Origin: Astragalus membranaceus
Lineage: Eukaryota; Streptophyta; Magnoliopsida; Fabales; Fabaceae
Length of the DNA stretch: 64,000 nucleotides
Assembly (NCBI GenBank): GCA_039519185.1
Contig: CM076851.1
Location: forward strand, 35,199,799-35,263,798
Direction: 5' to 3'
A program made the translations under genes and the position numbers. Shown piece after piece: positions 23,185 through 34,819 of the stretch; position 1 is the first letter of the stretch, and every line of letters starts with the position of its first letter. The notes under the pieces were generated by a model. The model had not been told where the DNA came from. It saw only the letters and a program-made list of their open reading frames with translations, and searched no databases.

Positions 23185-24547
23185 ATTCGAGCTTGTTTTT
23201 ATAGGCAATTTTTAGGTTAAGCAAATTGAATTCTGATTTTGACCTGATTTTGTTTCCTTTTTCAGGTATTGGATCTGCTAAGAAATCTTACCCAGCAAGA
23301 AGAGGCCCAATGCAAAGAAGCTGTTGTTGCTGTTGTTTTTTGTTGTATTTTCGTTTTCTGTTTTTTTGTATTTTTTTTATATTTTTTGTATTTTTGGATT
23401 ATTGTTTTTGTATTTTGGGATTTTTGGACAACTGTAAATTAGATTTTAATTCTGATTTTATTATATTTTTTGTGTTGTTTTACGATTTAAATTTTTATTT
23501 TTTTAAAAAAATAAGTGAATAAAAACAAAGTGAAGTTGTGCCAGAACCAAGACCGAAAATTGGGCCCAATCAAACAACGCGTTAAAATGAGGCCCAATTA
23601 GAAGAAACAGGCCTATTGCAACACATTATTAAAGATAGTCCCAATTAGAATAAGTTGTTAAAATTAGGCCAAATTAAAACAAAATCTGTCGATAAGCCCA
23701 ATTACGAAAGCACACGCCCAATTAGATGAAAAGGTATCTCAGTCCAATCCAAATTAAAATGAGACAACATCAAATGAGCCCGAAAACTTTTCTCGTAGTA
23801 ATGTCACCTGGGACTTATGACACGTGAACTAAATAAAAACGCCTGCGAAAAAAATGTGATCGGACAAAATTGGGGTATAACAAGAAGATGTTTTTATATA
23901 GTTACATTTTTTGTACCCTAAGTGTTTTTTGTGTTTGTTCCAAATTTGAAAATTTGATTTCATTGTCTATCAAAAAATTAAGGAGAAAACACTGCAAATT
24001 GTGTTTGCTCGCTCCTAATTCATCTCTTATCCTTAATTACTCTTAGACTTTATTGTATAATCTTAACCTTTATCTTAATTTTAATCTTAACTATACTCAA
24101 TTGAGAATTCGTCCACGTCACTCGCTCACTTAAACAGCTCATTGTCATGTAATCATTCATAAAAAAAAAACATGTAGCTATTGTGTATTATTTAGTCCTA
24201 TGATTTTTTTTGTATAGCGCCATATACAATATTAGCTGTGTCACGTATTCCTATTATTAAGGACATGCATCGGTGTTCCGTACAATACAACGATGGTGTT
24301 AAGAATTTGTTATAGAACCATATACAAATTGTTAAAACATAGATGGAATTAAGCAATTAATTTAATTTATTTAGTTATCAAACTAAAGAGAATTTCTCAA
24401 AAGATAAAAGCAAAAAAATAAAGCAATGTTCTTTTTTTACCAAAAAATAAAGCAATGTTAAATGCTCTAATCAACACTTACTAATTATTTATTACAAATT
24501 GTTGTGAGATAATGCACATCATTCCCATCTAATCTAATATCTATTTA

Positions 24548-25165
24548 TCTAATATCTATTTATACAAACAAACTACACTTAAATTACTCAAACAAACCTC
24601 TATATTTACTTGCCAATTCATCTAACTAAGGACAAAATTGTAATTTATTATCCCATTTTTTCAACTTTCTTCTCCCAATGCACTTTCTTCTCACTCTCAC
24701 TTACTTTTTCTCTTACACACTTTCCCATCATTCCTCTCAGTTCTCATATCATTCTTTATTTCCTTATTCACTCTCTCTCGCTTCTAATAGTCTAATAGCT
24801 AATCTAATCTAATATCAAATCTAGTCTAATATAAGAAATCTAATCTATCTAATCTAATATCTATTTATACAAACAAATCACATTACCCAAACAAACATCT
24901 ATATTTATTTGACAACTCATCTAACTAAAGACAAAATTGTAATTTACTATCACACTTTTTTCAACTTTCTTCTCCCAATGCACTTTCTTCTCACTCCCAC
25001 TTTTTACTTTTTCTCTTACACATTTTCCCATCATTTTCTTTCTCCAATGCACTTTCTTCTCACTCCCACTTTTTACTTTTTCTCTTACACATTTTCCCAT
25101 CATTTCTCTCCGTTCTCATATCACATTCTTTATTTCCTTCTTCACTCTCTCTCTTCTAACAATCT
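24548..25165. repeat. Tandem duplication of about 300 bp with nested 72-bp repeat
   Basis: Unit 1 (about 24548-24790) and unit 2 (about 24849-25160) share ATATCTATTTATACAAACAA, CAACTTTCTTCTCCCAATGC and TTCACTCTCTCTC. In unit 2 the segment CCAATGCACTTTCTTCTCAC to TTTTCCCATCATT is itself doubled (24977-25040 and 25053-25110). Confidence 0.8.
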
Positions 25166-26264
25166 AATATCTAATCTAATATAATATAAGAAATCTAATA
25201 TCTAATATAAGAAATATAAGTGCTAGCAAATTTACGTTTTTAGTGCAACTATCCACATGACATGTGTGCAATTTAAAGGGAAAATTGGTAACTGACAAAA
25301 AAAACTAAACAATCATTTATAAATTTGCATGCAGTTGATATAAAACTGAAATTAGAGTTTAGGAATCAAATCCTAGTTGAGAGGTCGGATTATGCTTTGA
25401 GTGGGCAAAGAGTATGCAAATTTGCCCTCATTTTATATGAATTGCAAGACAGTCTGTCACACCTCTAATGCTTGCAAAGGAAGGAAGCACTCCTTTTGTT
25501 TATTCATTGCATTTCATTTTTTGAGTACACAGAAAAAAGAAATGTGGAAGCAATATGTGATAATACTCAATTCAAGTGTAGGAATCTCCTTCTATGGCTA
25601 ATGCTTCCAAGAAATGGCACCACCGATTGTTGATTGGACTCAGCATATGGTATTTCTTTCTACAACACACTTATCACATATAATATATGCATGCGACTTT
25701 TTCATTCTCATTTCCAGTTCTCCATACACAGTAGGTATGCTATTATTGAATGAAAATTCAGTGCTTAACATTCAGAGATGGAGCCAACAGTGGAAGGAGC
25801 AAGGGAAGGGGGGGGGGGGGGAGATGGGGCGGATGGACATTACTTTAAAGGTGAGGTTAGAGAATTTTCTTCTTACTTTTTTCATATTGCGTTGCACTCC
25901 ACCTGTTTGCTAATTTGTCTCTCTTGAAATGAAATTCTTTCTTATTAATCCTAATAGTTCACTAAAATTTAAAGGTGAGTATAGAGAATTTTCCAAACAT
26001 CGTAATTTTATTTTTGCTTATATTTTTCCTATCCCCTTATCTATTTCTTTCGACACCTATATTACCACTTATCTCTTGCTTATATTACCTAGATCTGGGT
26101 TTGGGAGGGGGGAGGGGTTCACGGTGGGTGGTGGTTAGGCGAACCATATCTGGGTTTGGGAGGTGGTGGTGGCGGGTGGTGGTTGTTGGTGGCTGACGGT
26201 GGTTCACGGTGGGGGGGGGGGAGAGGGGTTCACGGTGGGGGACCAAATTTTTGATTTAATTGTT

Positions 26265-26505
26265 TTAAAATAATTTTGTTTTAATTGAATTAATTGTTTT
26301 AATTGTTTTAATGTTTTAATTGAATTAAATAATAACGCGAGGGACCAAAATGAAACGAAATGAAAGATAAAGGACCAAAACGGATAAAAAAAAAGATCAA
26401 GGACCAAAGTGAAACGAAAATGAAAGATAAAGGACCAAAACGGACCAAAAAAAAGATAAATGACCAAAGTGAAATCTGGAGCAAAGATAAAGGACCAAAA
26501 GTGCT
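26265..26505. repeat. GGACCAAAAYGRAA repeat tract
   Basis: At least five diverged copies of a GGACCAAA-containing unit at roughly 30-60 bp spacing, next to ATTGTTTTAATTG repeats. The motif resembles the ends of plant transposons, but no ends or duplications were found. Confidence 0.6.
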
Positions 26506-27376
26506 ATTTAGCCTATTATTTATTAAATGATGAAGAAGACTACTCTTTCCTTCTTGGTGTTTTTATCCCTAAGGAGGGTTTTGCATAAGAAGGTTTTAAC
26601 GTCGTTTCCTTTTTGTTTAAAAAAATATGATGAAGAAGTTCTTCACCAAACAGTTTTGTTCTATAATTTTTATGGAAATTAGGAATTAGGAATGCATGTT
26701 AATAGTTTAAGGAGTACAGAGAACACTTTCTTTAATACTCTCATATAAACACTCACTGTGATTTGTTGGAATTCATGTGGGTCCTACTAAGTTAATGTGT
26801 TTCATTTCCAAAGTAGTGGAACCAACATGAAATTCAACCATTCATAGAGTTGGTGTTGGAGGGAGACTGTCCAAGAGAGTATTGATAGCACTCTTCTAAT
26901 AGTTTACATGTTATTGGGTGAATTTCCTTGCTGTTGATTGGCTATTTCATGCAAAAAAATTTAATTTACTTTGCTTATAGAGATAATCAAGGATAGGTAG
27001 ATAGTGTCGATTTATCAACAGATGATGAAAGTGAAAAGGTTGGTCCAATATAGCGATTAAATTACAGTCAGATTATGTTACAAGTGTGCAATCTTAAAGT
27101 CATGTTCCGACAAAGGCCTATTAGTCAAGTTTCAGAAATCTGAAAGTCATGCCACTGACTGGACAAGATGCTGAAGAAAATATAAGCTCCAATGCCCCAA
27201 GTACAGGCCATAGAAGCTCCAATATATTTGTCACTATTAAGTTAATATATTTGTCACGTTTTAGTATTTTATGACTCATTTGTTATTTATCATTTGTCAT
27301 TCTTTTTTTTCCTGTAGCACAAGTTAATAAGAAGTCATTTTTGAAATTATGTTTGTATAACAATAAATAGAATGAG

Positions 27377-27497
27377 TCCCACTAAGTAGCTCAGTTGGCG
27401 AGTTAAGAGACATAAATGAGTTGCATGAAGGAGGCCCAGGGTTCAAACCCCGTAAACTAACGTTCCCCCATTCCCACTAACATTTGCTTATAAAAAA
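27377..27497 (+). mobile_element. tRNA-derived SINE
   Basis: Box A-like TAGCTCAGTTGGCGAG and box B-like GGGTTCAAACCCC, 3' end CATTTGCTTATAAAAAAA, flanked by a perfect 18-bp duplication AACAATAAATAGAATGAG (27359-27376 and 27498-27515). The long perfect duplication indicates a recent insertion by LINE-type target priming. Confidence 0.92.
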
Positions 27498-27515
27498 AAC
27501 AATAAATAGAATGAG

Positions 27516-27942
27516 AATGCAAATTAAATTTATAAAAAAGTTACATCATAATTCGGATGTGTCCGTCTTTTCGTTTTTCTATTGCACTGCGGTTGATACT
27601 TATATAGTCGTAGTTTGTAATGTAATGTTTCATTTTTAATTTAACTTAGTAGACTTAAAAAAATGTCAAACAAAATGTATAATTTTGTAAAAAAAAAATG
27701 TCAAATAAAATGTATAAACAGAATGAAAATAAAGTTGACCAAATAGTGGTTTAGTTTTTTTTTTGGTGAAAAAATAGTGGTTTAGTTCCAGAGTGCTATG
27801 ACATGCTTGATCATGACTTAAGTGGTAGACCAAATAGTGATTTAGTTCCAGATTGCTAAAACATAACAAATATACTAATTAATAGTGGCCAAATTAACTA
27901 TAGAATTATTCTTCAATATTCTTCGACCTTAAAGTTAAAACC
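27516..27942. other. AT-rich spacer
   Basis: Nothing supported. It includes two short similar stretches around TAGTGGTTTAGTTCCAGA (27770-27860). Confidence 0.5.
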
Positions 27943-28496
27943 AATGTTATCAAACCCGGACCGACTCGGCCGGTCGGTCCGGTTGGCCCGCGACCCAGAT
28001 CCATGGTCGGTCCGGGATCCCGGGAAATATTCGGTTGGCCTGATAGAAACCGCCTAACCTGGTACTATTTAGTGACCCGGTTCGGCCCGTTTAATGGAAA
28101 CAACAATTTAATTACTTAAAAAAATTTCAGAAAGGTGTGGCGCAGGATTCGAACCTTAATCTCTGAAGAGTGAAGGCAAAGCAATACAATTATTTTAAAT
28201 TTATGGTAGTCTCATAATTTATAAAAGTATATAAGATAATATGTTATGATTGTGAATTTGAATTTGAGAATAATTTAGTGAGTTATATTAATCTTGTGTT
28301 GAGTTTTTTTTTGAGATTTTTAAGGTTTGGTAAAAAAATTGATAGCTTTGTGACGTGTGAATTTATACTTGTCATGTTTATTTTTATTGGTTTTTAATAG
28401 TATCACGGGTTATGTGGGTCGATGAGTGACCCTTCGGTCGACCATTGACCCAGTGCCTTGACCGGGTTGATCATCGGGTCGGTTTTTATAACATCG
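27943..28496. mobile_element. Mutator-type MITE (554 bp)
   Basis: Ends are near-inverted (AATGTTATCAAACCCGG and, reversed, CGATGTTATAAAAACCGA) and flanked by a 9-bp duplication GTTAAAACC (27934-27942 and 28497-28505), the size made by MULE transposases. Terminal parts are GC-rich with ACCCGGTCGG-like words, the middle AT-rich. No coding capacity. Confidence 0.8.
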
Positions 28497-28649
28497 GTTA
28501 AAACCATTGCAGCGCACCTCTTTGTTGCTATTTCAAATACTTTGCAAGATGTTTGGGATATTTTATTGAAGTTCGTGCATATACGTTCTTCTTCTAGCTT
28601 GAGTATTCGTGGGTTTATTTTTTAACAATACTTCAAAAGATACATATTT

Positions 28650-28830
28650 TAAGTAAATGGTTGGTCCGAGCGATAACTTGGTTCGGATCCCACTCAAAGG
28701 TCTCACGTTTGAGACTTGGGTGTGACACAAATTCTATTCGGAGGGGAGAACCACATGAACCGATAAAAAATGGTACACGTGACCAGCCAAATTCCCCAAT
28801 ATAAATTAGTCACCGACAAAGCTGATAGAT
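28650..28830 (+). mobile_element. Possible diverged SINE
   Basis: GGTCCGAGCGATAACTTGG resembles a tRNA box A region and GTCTCACGTTTGAGACTTGG a box B region about 45 bp downstream. No flanking duplication or clear tail was found, so this is tentative. Confidence 0.35.
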
Positions 28831-28869
28831 ACTACGGTAACATCAACACGGTACAGTTACTATTGACTG

Positions 28870-29120
28870 CTGTTAAGAACTCAGCAAACGATTTGGGAGA
28901 AAATCACACTTGATTCATTCAATCATCATCAGTTATACAAGAGAGTTTTTGAAGTTTCTGTTTACAATTACAATAACAGAAAAGCTATTGGAACAACAAA
29001 CAAAGTCAACTACTAATACAACTATTGGGCTGGGCCCTATCAGAGTACAAAAAGAATAATGGGCCTCTAAACAACAAAATGGCCCAAAGTACTTATTGAA
29101 ACTATGTCAAAACAGTATCA
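28870..29120 (-). repeat. Copia 3' LTR
   Basis: Starts TGTTAAGAACTCAGC and ends GTATCA on the plus strand. The adjacent minus-strand purine run TTTAAGGGAGGA (29121-29135) is the polypurine tract. Confidence 0.9.
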
Positions 29121-29156
29121 TATCCTCCCTTAAACTGAATGCAGTAGCATTACAGT

Positions 29157-32100
29157 TTAACAAGGTTTCTCACGCATTCCCAACCAGCTTCTTAACTGCA
29201 GAAAACTTGCAAGTTTCAATGGCTTCGTCATAATATCAGCAATCTGTTCTTCAGTGTTGCAGTAAGCTAATTCAATCACATTCTCATTCACCAAGTCTCT
29301 CAAGTAATGAAACCTCACGTCTATGTGTTTACTTGGACTGTGAAGCACCGGATTTCTTGAGAGTTTTATTGCAGAACTATTATCACACATGATTACAGTA
29401 CAAGAATTTTGAGGCTGACCCAGTTTTTCCATTATTCTCCTCAACCATACAGTTTGAGCAACACTCATAGCAGCAGAGATAAACTCTGCTTCAGTGGTTG
29501 ACAATGTCACCACTGGTTGTTTCTTCGAACTCCAAGCTACAGCACCTGTTCCCAGCAAAAATACATATCCAAAGGTGCTCTTTCGATCATTTGTGTCACC
29601 AGCATAGTCACTGTCTGAGTAAGACAGCAACTCCAATTGTCCTTCTCTGCTATAGAAAATACCCTGTTCTGCAGATCCTTGAATATATCTCAAAAATTTC
29701 TTCACAGCTTGAAGATGCATTTGAGTTGGTCTTTCCATGTATCTACTAGCTAGACTCACTGCATACATTATATCTGGCCGAGTGGCAGTTAGATACATGA
29801 GACTGCCTATAATCTGTTTGTATGCAGTGGAGTCTACTTCCACACCATCACCTTCCTTAGTTAACCTGCAGCCAGGAACTATTGGAGTTCTTACTGAATT
29901 AGCTCCTTTCATGTCAAACCTCTCCAGAATCTGTTTGGCATACTTTGTTTGATTTATAAAAATTTCTGCATCTGATTGACACACTTCCACACCTAGGAAA
30001 TAGGACATCTTCCCTAAATCAGTCATATCAAACTCCTTTGCCATTGATGCTTTAAAGGCTTTGATTAGATCATCACTATTGCCTGTGAGGATTAGATCAT
30101 CAACATATAAACTAATGATAAGAATGCAGCCATCATCTCTGTTTCTCACAAACAGAGTATGCTCATAGTGGCACTTCTCAAACCCCTCCTTTACAAAGTA
30201 GCCCTCCACTCTACTATACCAAGCACGGGGTGCTTGTTTAAGCCCATACAGAGCTCTCTTCAGCTTGTAAACCATGTCCTCATATCCTTTCTTTATGTAT
30301 CCCAGTGGCTGTTCAATGTATACAGTCTCAAGCAACTCACCATTCAAGAATGCACTTACATCAAGTTGATGTAAGGTCCATCCTTTAATGGCAGCCAATG
30401 CTATGATGGTTCTAATAGTGTCCCACCTAGCCACAGGTGCGAACACTTCACTGTAATCTACTCCATGTTTCTGTGAGTAGCCCTTGGCTACTAGCCTAGC
30501 CTTGTGTTTATCAATTTCCCCTTTCTCATTATATTTGGTCTTGTAGACCCACTTCACACCAATAGGCTTAGCTCCCTTAGGTAGAGTAGTCAATTCCCAT
30601 GTGTTGTTCCTTTCAATCGAGCTAATTTCAGCTTTCATAGCCTCCTTCCACTTAGTTTCTTTCACAGCTTCCTCAAAAGTTGTAGGATCCTCTGTTTGAG
30701 TAAAGAAGGCCAAATTGATTTCATCCAATTCCTCACCAAGTACACAGTCATTGAAGTGAGCAGGCTGTTTTCTTGTCCTCCCTTGCTGTTGGATCTCTGC
30801 TTGTCCATCAGAATGTTCTCTTGCTTTTCTTTCACTTTCTGATGTATCAGGTTGGAGTGTTTCAGGAGTAGTCTCTGGTATTGTTACAGCACCTCCATTA
30901 CCAGTTTCATCTATTTCATCATTCTCATGTTCACTTTCATTCAAATCAAGTGTTCCAGTTCCCTCATGCTCACTTGTTTCATTCCAGTTCCAGGCTTCCT
31001 TTTCTGCAAATACAACATCTCTGCTAACAATAATTCTTTTAGTGGCCGGTTCCAATAGTCTATAAGCTTTTGACTCCTCACTCATTCCAAGGTGCACATA
31101 CTTCACAGTCTTATTATCCAGTTTCTTTCTTTGTTGACTAGGTACATGAACATAGCACACACAACCAAATACTCTGAAATGGTGAACTGAAGGCTTCAGT
31201 CCATTCCAAGCTTCTGCAGGTGTCATATCAGGTACATCAACAGTAGGGCTTCTGTTATGCACATATACTGCCCAGTTAACTGCTTCAGGCCAAAACTCCT
31301 TTGGTACATTCCTTTCAGCTAAAATACTTCTCACCATATTCATTATAGTACGATTCTTTCTTTCAGCTACACCATTCTGCCGTGGTGTGTAAGCTGATGT
31401 CAATTGCCTCTTGATGCCTTTGATATCACAAAACTCATTGAATTCCTTTGATGTGAACTCCCCTCCACGATCAGTTCTGAGACATTTGATGGTGCTTCCA
31501 CTTTCATTTTCAACCTTTGCTTTAAATTTCTTGAATGTTTCAAATACTTCTGACTTTTCAGACAAGATGTACACCCATGTATATCTTCTGTGATCATCAA
31601 TGAATGTCAAGAAATACCTCCTCCCACCATGTGATTCTGGTTGAATAGGGCCACATACATCAGCATGTATGAGTTGGAGAGGCCTCTCTGCTCTCCAGGT
31701 ACTGCTCTTGGGAAAATTTTCCCTGTGTTGTTTGCCAATTTGGCAACTGGTGCATATCTCAGTCATATCATCAATCTCAGGGAGGCCATTCACCATTTTC
31801 TTTTGAACAAGGAGCCTTAGTCCTTTAAGACCAAGGTGACCATATCTTGAGTGCCATAATACAGTCTCTTCGTTGTCTGTAACTTTCAGGCAATTTTGAA
31901 ATAGCACCGTAGGTTTAATTATAAACATTCTATTTGCAGACATTTTTGATTGCATAATTGTGCCCCTTTTAGGATGATTTACCACACAAGTATTGTTTTC
32001 TAAAACCACAGACAAACCCTTTTCTTGCAACTGACCCAAACTAATCAGTTTGTTCTTTAGGTTTGGTATGTAATAGACACCAATGATGATCAAGACTACC

Positions 32101-33163
32101 CCTTCAATCTCTAGTTTGATACTGCCTTTGCCTTTTACTAACAGCTTAGAATCATCTCCTAATTTAACTGCTAGTCTAAATGTATCATCAAATTCATAAA
32201 ACCATTCCCTAATTCCACACATATGATTACTACATCCGGAATCAAGAAACCATACCTTCACTATGCGAGTTTCCTTCTTTGTCAGCATTGATTCCTCAAT
32301 TTCTTCTATCACAGCCATCAGTAACAGGGGTTCCTCAATGCCATCTTTTGCAAAATTCGCCTTTTCATCCCAATCAGGACACTCTGATTGGTAGTGACCC
32401 TTCTTGCCACAGTTGTAGCAATCAACATTCTGTTTATTTGAAGCACCTCTACCTCTGCCACGACCTCCTCTATAGTTTCCTCGGCCTCTTCCACGAGTTC
32501 TAGCACTGCTGGTGACCTTCAAGGTTTGCTCATCTTCTTTCTCCTCTTCCATGTTCTGTTCGTGCACTAGTAAGCTTCCTTGCAATTCATCAATTGTCAA
32601 GGTTTCAACATCATTACCTTCTACAATAGCACAGACCACATAAGCAAACTTCTTGGTCATGGATCTCAGAATTTTCTCTACAACAACCAGTTCTTTCACT
32701 TTCTCTCCATGCATCTTCATTCGTGTCACAATTGCAAGGGTTCTTGCCAAGAACTCGTTCACCTTTTCCCCTTCTCTCATCTTTAGGGCTTCAAATTCCT
32801 TCCCGAGTGCTTGGAGCTGAGCGCGTTTCACCTTCGTATTTCCTTGGAATTTACGCTTCATAGATTCCCAAATTTCCTTCGAGGTATCCTTGTCAAGAAT
32901 TGTTTCTATGATATCCGATCAATTGACTGGAACAGATAGTTCTTGGCCTTCAGATCTTTCAGCTTTCCTTCCTCGTTGAGTTTCTTTTGCTCCGGTGTTG
33001 GATCTTGAGGTAATTTAGGAATTCCCTTTTCTACAACGATCCAATACTCCTTCGATTTTAGGAGGTTCTCCACGAGCATCGACCATTGCTCGTAATGTCC
33101 ATCAAACTTCGGAATTGCAGGTTGAGCGTAATTGCTATTGTTGTTGTTGCCGTTCTCCGCCAT
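29157..33163 (-). pseudogene. Copia gag-pol polyprotein with one frameshift
   Basis: The start is chosen at 33163 (MAENGNNNN). The first segment gives the gag N-terminus (DUF4219/UBN2 type, motif FDGHYEQWSMLVENLL) and runs out of frame near 32918, where a 1-base indel brings an early stop. The second frame (to 29157) carries the rest. Counting from its first Met at 32861: gag, zinc knuckle CYNCGKKGHYQSEC (148-161), protease DSG (207-209), integrase zinc region then D401, D463 and E500 (motifs HADVCGP, RTDRGGEF, GVAERKNR), RT with AFLNGEL and LYVDDLIL (YVDD 919-922), and RNase H ending with KHIDVRFHYLRD. Catalytic residues are all present. The order protease-integrase-RT defines copia. Length is close to a full element. 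Confidence 0.93.
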
Positions 33164-33243
33164 GATCGTCGTCTTCACACGCACTTCTTGCTCGACGAAA
33201 TGCTTCACACAGTTTCACGTTCTTGCAAATCGCGTAACAGGCC

Positions 33244-33268
33244 CCAAAAATGGAGCTCTGGTACCAGA
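33244..33268 (-). other. Copia primer-binding site
   Basis: Minus strand after the 5' LTR: TC then TGGTACCAGAGCTCC, close to the TGGTATCAGAGC complement of initiator tRNA-Met used by most copia elements. Confidence 0.85.
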
Positions 33269-33518
33269 TGTTAAGAACTCAGCAAACGATTTGGGAGAAA
33301 ATCACACTTGATTCATTCAATCATCATCAGTTATACAAGAGAGTTTTTGTAGTTTTTGTTTACAATTACAATAACAGAAAAGCTACTGGAACAACAAACA
33401 AAGTCAACTACTAATACAACTATTGGGTTGGGCCCTATCAGAGTACAAAAAGAATAATGGGCCTCTAAACAACAAAATGGCCCAAAGTACTTATTGAAAC
33501 TATGTCAAAACACTATCA
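33269..33518 (-). repeat. Copia 5' LTR
   Basis: About 250 bp, nearly identical to 28870-29120; differences include GAAGTTTCTG/GTAGTTTTTG, TATTGG/TACTGG and GGGCTGG/GGGTTGG. Confidence 0.9.
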
Positions 33519-33568
33519 ATTGCTACTTATTAGTTAAGCCTAATATTTTAATATTTATTTTATCTCTA

Positions 33569-34215
33569 CTAGCGGAAGACGGGCACATGATTGCACTACA
33601 ATAGATACTTAAGTAGTCGTAGTTTATTGTGTTACAGTAAAAACTTACGTAGTTGTAGTTTATTGTGTGTTCTGGACTAGGTTAGCTCAGTCCAATTGGT
33701 TTTCACTCCAAAGGCCCAATAAGCATATCGCTGCAAACCACTATGCACACCCTCCTGATCTAACGGCTGAGCTCGACTCGGCGATGTCGAATGGTCAAGA
33801 TCAGACCTCATCTCTTCACTCGCTCTTCCAAGCACCTTGGGGGATATGCATGTCACTCGCCAATACCACTTATAAATATGTGACCTCACTCTTGCCGTTA
33901 TTGATGAGTGACACACAGATCTCCAAGGCGCATGGTAGCACGTGTGAAGAAATGAGGTCTGATATTGACCTTTCGACCTTGCTGAGCCTAGCCTAGTCGT
34001 TAGATTAAGAGGGTGTGCATAGCAGTTTGCAGCGATGTGCTTATTGGGCCTTTGGAGTGAAGCTCATTGGATTGGGCTAACCCAGTCTGGAACACACAAT
34101 AAACTACAACTACGTAAGTTTTCACTGTAACACAATAAACTACGACTACTTATGTATCTACTGTAGCGCAATAGCAAAAACGAAAGATGGGCATGGGAGT
34201 GCACGTCTTCCGCCA
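33569..34215. mobile_element. Fold-back (long inverted repeat) MITE
   Basis: Two arms of about 300-320 bp (33569-33867 and 33893-34215) are inverted copies, around a loop of about 25 bp. Terminal CTAGCGGAAGACG pairs with CGTCTTCCGCCAG, and internal pairs include GTAGTTTATTGTGTGTTC with GAACACACAATAAACTAC and TATGCACACCCTC with GAGGGTGTGCATA. No clear target duplication was found. It lies about 0.6 kb upstream of the BRWD 5' region and a transcript would form a long double strand. Confidence 0.85.
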
Positions 34216-34604
34216 GGGACATATATAGTACGGGGATTAATAAACTAGCTAGCTTTTCCTTCTCTCCTGTTCATCTCAGCCTTGTGACAAAAAAAAGTGT
34301 ACTTCATTAGATGTTTAGTTATGCAAATAGTTTGATGTATAAAAGCAAATTGCTTAATTATGGTAAAAAAAAGCAAATTACAATTTATTAGCCTTCATAA
34401 GCAAATTTAAGAGTTTAATTTATATACACAATAGGTGTAATAGGTGTATGCATGTTGTACACTATCTACTAATCACATTGTGATACATCATTAAAGAGAA
34501 ATTGGTCAATTGGTAACCACTAATTAGTCAATTGGTAACCCACTCTATGAATTGTGATTGGTAGTGGTTGTAAAACCCTATACCTAACTGAATAAAAAAA
34601 TCAA

Positions 34605-34635
<31 letters not shown>
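34605..34635. repeat. ATT microsatellite
   Basis: About ten consecutive ATT units. Confidence 0.95.
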
Positions 34636-34636
<1 letters not shown>

Positions 34637-34819
34637 AGAAATATTATAATTTTGATAGAAGAATCCGTTAACATCCTTAACAAGAACCAAAGGATACCTG
34701 CACGGATCTCAGTAGCGCGTGTGAAACCGCCCTAAGAAAAAAATTTATATAATTTATTTGTACATAAATATTTTCCTTTTATTGCTTAAGCATATTCTAC
34801 TGAGATAGAGTGACCGTAC

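Larger units (their letters stand above)
1..23882 (-). mobile_element. Outer Ogre-like Ty3/gypsy retrotransposon, decayed and interrupted
   Basis: This is an LTR retrotransposon on the minus strand whose 3' LTR runs off the left edge of the window. Both LTRs start (minus strand) with TGTTATACCCCAATTTTG, at 23882 and 1579. The 5' LTR ends in CA at 7139 and is followed by a primer-binding site; a polypurine tract lies beside the 3' LTR. Between them are degraded gag (about 6148-4400) and only the C-terminal tail of pol (3748-3401), so protease, RT, RNase H and most of integrase are missing. Gag sequence, LTR start and primer site match the Ogre/Tat lineage of legumes. The 5' LTR was later split by the inner element at 7909-21461 and by two smaller insertions. 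LTR divergence, including a deletion of roughly 150 bp in the 5' copy relative to positions 417-575, is far higher than between the inner LTRs, so this insertion is older. The left target-site duplication lies outside the window. Confidence 0.9.
21462..23882 (-). repeat. Outer element 5' LTR, main segment
   Basis: This part of the LTR holds the element's start at 23882 and matches 1-1579 over 22100-23882. It carries the third cloverleaf unit (21467-21558), a GC-rich purine stretch (21920-22340), a hAT MITE (22701-22921) and a SINE (23069-23184). Frames within it are not conserved as proteins. Confidence 0.9.
23883..27358. other. AT-rich intergenic spacer with local repeats
   Basis: No supported gene. 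It contains the tandem duplication at 24548-25165, a G run near 25806, GGT-rich DNA (26100-26225) and GGACCAAA repeats (26265-26505). ORFs are short and lack recognisable motifs or coding bias. Confidence 0.7.
28870..33518 (-). mobile_element. Ty1/copia retrotransposon, nearly intact
   Basis: LTRs of about 250 bp (28870-29120 and 33269-33518) differ at only about five positions. The minus-strand internal region has a primer-binding site, a single gag-pol region and a polypurine tract. Flanking bases ACTGC (28865-28869) and ATTGC (33519-33523) look like a 5-bp duplication with one change. One frameshift separates the first 82 codons or so of gag from the rest, so the copy is probably dead but recent. 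Confidence 0.93.

Noticed and set aside
27377..27497. Possible tRNA gene
   Set aside because: Boxes A and B are present, but there is no cloverleaf acceptor stem; flanking duplications and an A-rich tail show it is a SINE.
33667..33996. 109-codon ORF in the fold-back element
   Set aside because: It spans both arms and the loop of the inverted repeat, so coding is implausible.
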